This document shows positions 57,815 to 64,000 of a DNA stretch of 64,000 nucleotides, in pieces. The number at the start of each line of letters is the position of its first letter. Position 1 is the stretch's first letter. A program made the position numbers and the translations under genes. The stretch is taken from assembly GCA_022800665.1 (NCBI GenBank), contig JAAWQS010000003.1, positions 16,828 through 80,827 of the forward strand, written 5' to 3'. The notes beneath the pieces are model-generated. The model did not search any database and was not told where the DNA came from. It saw nothing but the letters and a program-made list of their open reading frames with translations. The DNA comes from Oscillospiraceae bacterium. Its GTDB lineage: Bacteria > Bacillota > Clostridia > Oscillospirales > Oscillospiraceae.

Positions 57815-58984
57815 TTACAGCCCGCCGCCCGAAACCAGCGGCACCGCCTGCTTCTGCAGGGACAGATACAGCTTTTCCGCCGCCGCGCCGAAGGCTTCGG
57901 CAGAAAACCGCTCCGCAGAGGCCAACGCCGCCCGCTGCATCTCCTGCCGCAGCGCACGGTTTTCGCAGAAGGCGTGGAGGCACCGTGCAAACTCCTCCCC
58001 GCTCTCATACTGCCAGCCGTTGACCCCGTCCTCCACCACGCCGTCCACACAGCTGTCCCGCAGGCAGAGCACCGGCAGTCCGGCGGCCAGGGCCTCGAAG
58101 TAGGTCAGCCCCTGGGTCTCGCTGGTGGAGGCGGTGACGAAGATGTCGCCCAGCCGGTAGTAATCCGGCACCTCGCCGTGGGGGACCATGCCGGTGTATA
58201 TAACCGGCACCTGCCGCTGTCTGGCCCGCTCCAACGCCGCCTCCCGGTCCGGACCGTCGCCCACCAGCAGCAGCGTCACATCCTGCCGTCCGGCGTCTGC
58301 AATCTGGTCGATGAGGGATTCCAGATTCTTCTCCTTTGCCATCCGGCCCAGATACAGCAGAATGGTATGGTCCTGGGGGATGTTCCACTGCTGCCGCAGT
58401 GCCTCCCCCGCCTGGGGATTGTCATTCTCCCGGAACGAGCGCAGGTCCACGCCGGTGGGGATGACCTCGATCCGGCAGTGAACGCCGTACCGCCGCAGCA
58501 GCTGTTCCACCTTCTGGGTGGGCGCAACAATGCACGCCGTATGCCCGCAGATCCAGCGGGAAAAGGCAGTCACCACATACCGCCCCACCCGGCGGCTGAG
58601 GTACAGGTAGTGGGTGTAATCCTCGTACACCGTGTGGTAGGTATGGACAATAGGCGTCCCCAGCCGGTTGGACAGGGCCGACGCCACCCGGAACGTGCTG
58701 AACTCACATTGACTGTGGATTACATCCGGCTGCCAGTCCGCCAGCTCCCGGAGCAGGCTTCCGGCCCGGTTCATTTTCAGACGCGCGCCGGGGTAAATCC
58801 GGTTCGCGCTGACGGAACCCATGTAGTAGACATTGCCGTCCTTATAGGAGTGCATACTGTTGGATAATGTGACGATGCGCACCTCGTGGCCCCGCGCCTC
58901 CAACTCGCGCCGGAGCATCAGCACAGAGGTGACGACGCCGTTGATAACCGGTGCATACCAGTCTGTTGTAATCAATACTTTCAT
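57815..58984 (-). CDS. Glycosyltransferase family 4 (1,2-diacylglycerol glucosyltransferase-like)
   Basis: MKVLITTDWYAPVINGVVTSVLMLRRELEARGHEVRIVT; FVTASTSETQGLTYFEALAAGLPVL. Confidence 0.92.
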   Translation of the reverse strand: MKVLITTDWYAPVINGVVTSVLMLRRELEARGHEVRIVTLSNSMHSYKDGNVYYMGSVSANRIYPGARLKMNRAGSLLRELADWQPDVIHSQCEFSTFRVASALSNRLGTPIVHTYHTVYEDYTHYLYLSRRVGRYVVTAFSRWICGHTACIVAPTQKVEQLLRRYGVHCRIEVIPTGVDLRSFRENDNPQAGEALRQQWNIPQDHTILLYLGRMAKEKNLESLIDQIADAGRQDVTLLLVGDGPDREAALERARQRQVPVIYTGMVPHGEVPDYYRLGDIFVTASTSETQGLTYFEALAAGLPVLCLRDSCVDGVVEDGVNGWQYESGEEFARCLHAFCENRALRQEMQRAALASAERFSAEAFGAAAEKLYLSLQKQAVPLVSGGGL

Positions 58985-59041
58985 ATGGCTTCCTTCCGAT
59001 GGAGTATCGTTTCCCGGCCTGTTGCCGTAAACCCATTATAA

Positions 59042-59073
59042 CAAATACCGTTTGCAGACGCAAGCGGTATTTG
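59042..59073. repeat. Inverted repeat upstream of glycosyltransferase
   Basis: CAAATACCGTTTGC-AGAC-GCAAGCGGTATTTG, 13/14 pairing plus one G-T. Confidence 0.8.
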
Positions 59074-59141
59074 CAGGCTTAAAAGAATCCTAAAATACTT
59101 TTGCAGCCGTTGTATGCCCGGCAGTGTCCGCAGACCCTGAT

Positions 59142-59171
59142 TTTGCATCATGATTGTGCGCATTATGCAAA
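59142..59171. repeat. Inverted repeat upstream of citrate synthase
   Basis: TTTGCATCATG-ATTGTGCG-CATTATGCAAA, 10/11 match. Confidence 0.65.
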
Positions 59172-59209
59172 TCAAAAAGAAATTTCAGGCAGATTTGTGG
59201 AATCCCCTA

Positions 59210-59238
59210 TTGAAAATGAAAGTCTGATGTGTTATAAT
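59210..59238 (+). promoter_or_regulatory. Sigma-A promoter of citrate synthase
   Basis: TTGAAA-17 nt-TATAAT. Confidence 0.75.
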
Positions 59239-59282
59239 TGCAAAAACGGAAACCATCTCCGTCCACGAAAGGAGTACCGCCC

Positions 59283-60659
59283 ATGATCTGGAAAGAAAAC
59301 CACGAGAACGCATATTGTGAAATCACACCCGCAATCCTTGCCCTGAAGGAGCAGTGGGAAAAGGAAAACTACATCGACCCCCGGCTCTACCGGGAGTACA
59401 ACGTCAAACGGGGCCTGCGGGACGAGGACGGGCGGGGCGTGCTGACGGGCCTGACCCGTGTGGCGGAGATTCAGTCCTACAACGTGACCGAGGACGAGCA
59501 TATTGTCCCCACGGACGGCGTCCTCTATTACCGTGGCATCGACTGCCGGAAGCTTGTCACCGGCTCCGAGGTGCGGGGACGGTTCGCCTTTGAGGAAACC
59601 GCTTATCTGCTGCTGTTCGGCCAGCTGCCCGACCAGGCCCAGCTGGAGGATTTCTGCGGCCAGCTGGCCTCCTACCGGACTCTGCCCACCAATTTTTTCC
59701 GGGATATCATCATGAAAGCCCCGCCCCAGGACCTGATGAACACCATGCAGCGGGCTATCCTCACCCTGTACTGCTATGACGACAAGGCCAACGATATCAG
59801 TCTGGAAAACGTTCTGCGTCAGAGCTTACAGCTGCTAAGCAACATGCCGGTCCTGGCGATATACGCCTACCAGGCGTGGCGGTACTACCGTGGAGAGAGC
59901 CTGTTCATCCACGTCCCCCAGCCGGAGCTGTCCACAGCGGAGAACTTCCTCTACATGCTGCGGGAGGACCGGCGCTACACCCCGCTGGAGGCCCGGACGC
60001 TGGACGTGGCTCTGGTGCTCCACGCGGACAACGGCGGCGGCAACAACTCCACCTTTACCAACCACGTTGTCACCTCCTCCGGTACGGACACCTACTCCGC
60101 GATTTCCGCCTCCATGGCCTCCCTGAAAGGCCCCCGCCACGGCGGCGCCAACAGCAAGGTAATGGCTATGATGGCGGACATCAAGGAACACGTGGAGGAC
60201 TGGGAGGACGAGGGGCGTCTGGGCGACTACCTGACCCGGATCCTGGACCGGGACGCCTTTGACGGCAGCGGCCTCATCTACGGTCTGGGCCACGCGGTCT
60301 ACACCCGCAGCGACCCCCGGTGCGAGGTTTTCCGGCAGTATGTGAAGAACCTGGCGGCGGAAAAGGCGCGCAATAAGGACCTGGCCCTCTATGAGAACGT
60401 GGAGCGCATCGGCAAGGAGCTGCTGATGAAACGCCGGAACAGGTCCGCCCTGTCCACCAACATCGACTTTTACAGCGGTCTGGTATACGAAATGCTGGGC
60501 CTGCCCATGGAGCTATACACCCCCCTGTTTGCGGTGGCCCGTATCTCCGGCTGGAGCGCCCACCGGATGGAGGAGCTGTCCGGCGGCGGCAAGCTGATCC
60601 GGCCCCGGTATGAGTGCGTCGAGGGACGCCGGGACTATATTCCCATGGAGGAACGTTGA
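59283..60659 (+). CDS. Citrate synthase
   Basis: VLYYRGIDCRKLV, ALVLHADNGGGNNSTFTNHVVTSSGTDTYSAISASMASLKGPRHGGAN, GLGHAVYTRSDPR. Confidence 0.94.
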   Translation: MIWKENHENAYCEITPAILALKEQWEKENYIDPRLYREYNVKRGLRDEDGRGVLTGLTRVAEIQSYNVTEDEHIVPTDGVLYYRGIDCRKLVTGSEVRGRFAFEETAYLLLFGQLPDQAQLEDFCGQLASYRTLPTNFFRDIIMKAPPQDLMNTMQRAILTLYCYDDKANDISLENVLRQSLQLLSNMPVLAIYAYQAWRYYRGESLFIHVPQPELSTAENFLYMLREDRRYTPLEARTLDVALVLHADNGGGNNSTFTNHVVTSSGTDTYSAISASMASLKGPRHGGANSKVMAMMADIKEHVEDWEDEGRLGDYLTRILDRDAFDGSGLIYGLGHAVYTRSDPRCEVFRQYVKNLAAEKARNKDLALYENVERIGKELLMKRRNRSALSTNIDFYSGLVYEMLGLPMELYTPLFAVARISGWSAHRMEELSGGGKLIRPRYECVEGRRDYIPMEER

Positions 60660-60696
60660 TATTCTGCCATCCGCAGAGGCAGAAACGGAAAAACGC

Positions 60697-60745
60697 CGGA
60701 AAGGGCTTACTGTCTGTAAAGAGCGGACGGTAAGCCCTTCCGTTT
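60697..60745 (+). terminator. Terminator of citrate synthase
   Basis: GGAAAGGGCTTACTGTC ... GACGGTAAGCCCTTCC + GTTTTG. Confidence 0.75.
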
Positions 60746-60769
60746 TGCATGAATGCGGCGGTAAATGAA

Positions 60770-60961
60770 TCACGTTCTTTCGTTGACATACAGCTCCGCC
60801 CGGTCCTGGATCAGTTCCACCGTTTCCGCAAGCGACCGGTCCCCCGGCAAAGTACGCCTGGGCCTGTTCACTCACGATTTCCAACAAGTCATCGTCATCC
60901 CAATAAATTGTATTTGTATCGTTGTAAAGCTGCATGACCTGGTCGTTATATCGCTCCATAG
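60770..60961 (-). pseudogene. C-terminal remnant of an ABC-type extracellular solute-binding protein, frameshifted
   Basis: MERYNDQVMQLYNDTNTIYWDDDDLLEIVSEQAQAYFAG then, after shifting at the 5-C run 60841-60845, DRSLAETVELIQDRAELYVNERT*. Confidence 0.7.
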
Positions 60962-61014
60962 TTCTTGAAAAGCAAGCAATATCATTACCAGGCAAAAATA
61001 CAGGACCAGTTTTT

Positions 61015-63597
61015 TCAACGCCGCAGCCGTCCCATAACCTGGAACATTTTCCCAATATCCACAGGTTTTGCCAGATGTTCGTTCATACCAGCGTCTTTCG
61101 CCAACGCCACATCCTCTTCGAACGCATTGGCCGACAGCGCAATAATGGGTACAGCTTTTGCATCTGGCCGGTCCAGGCTGCGAATCACGCGGGTCGCCTC
61201 ATATCCGCTCATAACCGGCATCATCAAATCCATCAGCACACAGTCAAACGCGCCTGGATTGGAGGCTGTAAAGGCATCCACGGCGGCTTTTCCGTCATTT
61301 GCGGTTACGACCTCCGCCCCCGCCTCTCTCAGCATGAACTCCACAATTTCGCAGTTGATCTCATTGTCCTCAACCAAAAGGACGCGCATACCGGCAACAT
61401 TGCTCTGTACATTCCGCTCTTCATCCACAGGCCGTCCGCTCCAGGACTGATCGACCTGAATGGGCAGTGTAATCTGGAATACGCTCCCCTTTCCTACCTG
61501 GCTGACAACCTCAATGGACCCGCCCATCTGGTCCACCAATTTTTTGGCAATGGACATACCCAATCCAACGCCGTTATAGTGCGTCCTTGCGCCCTGATGC
61601 TCCTGGGTAAACGGCTCAAAAATATGCTTTTTGAAGTCCTCTCCGATGCCGATACCGGTGTCTTCGATCACAAAGCGGCAGTTTACGACTCCATTCCGGC
61701 AGGCAGTTTCCTTCACCTGGACAAATACAGAGCCATTGGGCCGGTTATATCGAATGGCGTTGTCGATGACATTCATCAAAATTTGTTTCAAGTGCAGCGC
61801 ATTTCCGATCAGCCTGCTGTGCCGCAGGTCAACCTCCTCCAGCACCAGCCGGATTCCCGCCTCCTCCGCCTGGGCGGATAAGATAGCTATGCAGCTTTCC
61901 AATGTATCGTGCAGGTCGAAGGGCTCCTCCACATCCGTCGGCATACCGCTTTCCAGCTTGCTGACCTGGAGCACGTCGTTGACCAGGGAGAGCAGATGCT
62001 CTGCCGACACGCGGATTTTTGCCCGGCAGGCTCTCTGCCGCTCCGTGTCGTCCAGCGTCTTTTCCTGGATGGCCAGCATTCCTATAATCCCGTTGATGGG
62101 GGTGCGGAGGTCATGGGACATATGGGAGAGGAATTCGCTTTTTGCGGAATTGGCCCGCCGGACCTTCTCCAGCAGCTCCATGATGGCCTGTTCCTGTTTC
62201 TTCCGCGTCACCATGGTTTCTGTGATGTCCTGATGGTATCCGTTCAGGCAGACGCCCGGTTTTTTGAAGGTTTTGTCCGGCACGCCGCCGCAGCGGACAT
62301 AGATTTTCCCCAGCTCTGGATGATTCCATGGGTACGTCACCTCGGCGCGCCCGGTTTCCACGATCTCCTGCACCACTTCCTGCACCATCTCCACATAGTC
62401 CGGCTCAATGCTTCCAAACCAATGCCGGTAGCACTCCTCCGGCTCAATCCCGTCCGGCACGCCCAGGAGAATCCGCATGGTCCGGTCCGCATACATCCTG
62501 GGCTCGCAGCCCTCCTCCAGCTCGATGGTCCAGATGCCGGTCCTGGCTCCCTCCAGAATGTCCTCCAGGCTCCGCCTGGCCTCCAGCTTGTATTTCTCCT
62601 CCTGCTCCACCACCGCATTGACATCCCGCAGGGCAAAAATCATGCAGTTCTCTTCTCCCGTCTTCTCTGCGGCGGAAAAATGGATCTCCAGGTGTTTCAG
62701 GCCATAGGGATTGTCCTGCACCTGGTAACGGACATAGAACTTCTTCCTGGTCCGCAGCTGTGCCAGCACATAGTCTTTTTTTGTCACAGCCCGGAGCCGT
62801 TCCTGGTCGCGGGGGACCGCGCACTGAGAAATATACCGCTCCATAGCCGTCTGATAGCCGTCCTCAAAATTGACGGCCCAATCCACCTGCATCCGTTTGC
62901 TGTCCCGGTAGATTTCAAATTCGCCCGTGTCGAAGTTCACCTGATAGATTCCCAGATAGTCCACACTGAGGGCATGGAGAACATTATAACTCCGTTTTTG
63001 AATCTCCCGGACCAGATTGCGCCGTTTCAAAGAGGATACGATAAAGTACGCCGCAGTCTGGAGCATATTTGAGGCGTACTCCAGGGATTTGGCGGGCGGG
63101 TTGTCCACGCCGTAAAAGCCGATCAGCTTTTCGCTGTCATAGAGGGGGACCACCACAAGGGAATGAATATTCTGCCGCTTCAGGTTCTCATACTGGAGGG
63201 TGTCGGTCTCCCGGATATTCTCCAGACTTTCAATGACAATATGCTTGCCGACACCGAAATTTCGATACCAGCTGGCGCACACCTCCGGGGGAACATTTTG
63301 CAGCGTCTCTTTTTCCGGCGCGACCCCGTCAGCCGTCCACTCATAGGTGTTGTCATCGCTGCCGGACTCGTTCCGCTCAAATATGTAGGTCCGGTCCCCG
63401 TTCAGCGCTTTTCCCAGGTGCTTGAGCAGCACCTCCAGAGACTGGTCCGGAGTTTCCTCCAGCAGGGCGACGCGAAGGCCCTCGTTGATGACAGCCTCCA
63501 GATTCTGAACGCTCCGCATAACGCTGTGCTGTTCACGGCTCCGGACTGCCGGCATATCTTCGCTGGACCGCTCAAAATGCTCCCTTGAATAACCCAT
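61015..63597 (-). CDS. Hybrid sensor histidine kinase/response regulator (GAF, PAS, HisKA, HATPase, REC)
   Basis: SEFLSHMSHDLRTPINGIIGML, HYNGVGLGMSIAKKLVDQMGG, VLLVEDNEINCEIVEFMLREAG, CVLMDLMMPVMSGYEATR. Confidence 0.95.
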   Translation of the reverse strand: MGYSREHFERSSEDMPAVRSREQHSVMRSVQNLEAVINEGLRVALLEETPDQSLEVLLKHLGKALNGDRTYIFERNESGSDDNTYEWTADGVAPEKETLQNVPPEVCASWYRNFGVGKHIVIESLENIRETDTLQYENLKRQNIHSLVVVPLYDSEKLIGFYGVDNPPAKSLEYASNMLQTAAYFIVSSLKRRNLVREIQKRSYNVLHALSVDYLGIYQVNFDTGEFEIYRDSKRMQVDWAVNFEDGYQTAMERYISQCAVPRDQERLRAVTKKDYVLAQLRTRKKFYVRYQVQDNPYGLKHLEIHFSAAEKTGEENCMIFALRDVNAVVEQEEKYKLEARRSLEDILEGARTGIWTIELEEGCEPRMYADRTMRILLGVPDGIEPEECYRHWFGSIEPDYVEMVQEVVQEIVETGRAEVTYPWNHPELGKIYVRCGGVPDKTFKKPGVCLNGYHQDITETMVTRKKQEQAIMELLEKVRRANSAKSEFLSHMSHDLRTPINGIIGMLAIQEKTLDDTERQRACRAKIRVSAEHLLSLVNDVLQVSKLESGMPTDVEEPFDLHDTLESCIAILSAQAEEAGIRLVLEEVDLRHSRLIGNALHLKQILMNVIDNAIRYNRPNGSVFVQVKETACRNGVVNCRFVIEDTGIGIGEDFKKHIFEPFTQEHQGARTHYNGVGLGMSIAKKLVDQMGGSIEVVSQVGKGSVFQITLPIQVDQSWSGRPVDEERNVQSNVAGMRVLLVEDNEINCEIVEFMLREAGAEVVTANDGKAAVDAFTASNPGAFDCVLMDLMMPVMSGYEATRVIRSLDRPDAKAVPIIALSANAFEEDVALAKDAGMNEHLAKPVDIGKMFQVMGRLRR

Positions 63598-63820
63598 AAA
63601 TCTACCCTCCATATGGACCGTTTCCCAAGCGCCTCGCCGCAAAAAGCAGCAGTTTATGTGTCATAATACCATGTGTCACCCGGTCACGTCAATATAGAGG
63701 TTCATCCAGGGTCAGACTGCCGTTACATCATGGCCCTCCTGAAGCAGCCGCATAAGCCAATCCGGCGCATAACCAGCGAGATTACAATTGAATGTTTCTA
63801 ATTATATCATTCCATTTTCC

Positions 63821-64000
63821 CTATGCAAGCTCTGCGTCCGTGGATTCCTTTTCAAGAACCGCAAAAACCTTTTTGGAATACAGCGAAACCGCCATAGCCA
63901 AAACCGACGCGCCTGTCGTTATCCAATACGGCTTGTCTGCAAAAGCATCAAACAACACTCCGTAAACCGCCTGTCCCACAGGCTGGGAGCAGCTTGACAC
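63821..64000 (-). CDS. MFS-type transporter, C-terminal fragment (truncated by window end)
   Basis: Minus-strand VSSCSQPVGQAVYGVLFDAFADKPYWITTGASVLAMAVSLYSKKVFAVLEKESTDAELA*. Confidence 0.65.
   Translation of the reverse strand: MSSCSQPVGQAVYGVLFDAFADKPYWITTGASVLAMAVSLYSKKVFAVLEKESTDAELA

Noticed and set aside
1-64000. CRISPR arrays, prophage, integrative elements, biosynthetic clusters
   Set aside because: No spaced direct repeats, integrase, phage structural genes, or NRPS/PKS/RiPP genes seen on either strand

Overview
The window looks like a contiguous piece of a GC-rich, spore-forming Firmicute (Clostridia-type) chromosome. Most of it is housekeeping or metabolic: an aromatic amino acid module (paaK/ACT/aminotransferase), an ABC sugar transporter with a GH36 alpha-galactosidase, sbcCD, a long minus-strand information-processing block (ftsH-hpt-tilS-dnaB-rplI-gdpP-khpA-rpsP-ffh-ylxM), sporulation-linked genes (yaaL-bofA, spmAB, an AbrB/SpoVT-like regulator), gdhA, dsdA, cysK and a citrate synthase. 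There is no prophage, CRISPR array or intact transposon. Most interesting items: (1) a secreted Cys/His-rich protein built from three exact-length 36-aa repeats, a candidate metal-binding protein, abutting an SDR gene; (2) a structured leader upstream of a YjdF-family gene that matches what I recall of the yjdF riboswitch; (3) a membrane EIIC-like gene with a perfect 20-bp palindrome at its predicted transcription start and an in-frame stop at codon 5; (4) an uncharacterised NYN-nuclease-like protein with a 9-bp repeat tract near its start; (5) several decaying genes: an XRE regulator with an internal stop, a frameshifted solute-binding protein tail, and an IS5-type remnant. Product names come from recognising protein motifs by eye; no database search was run.
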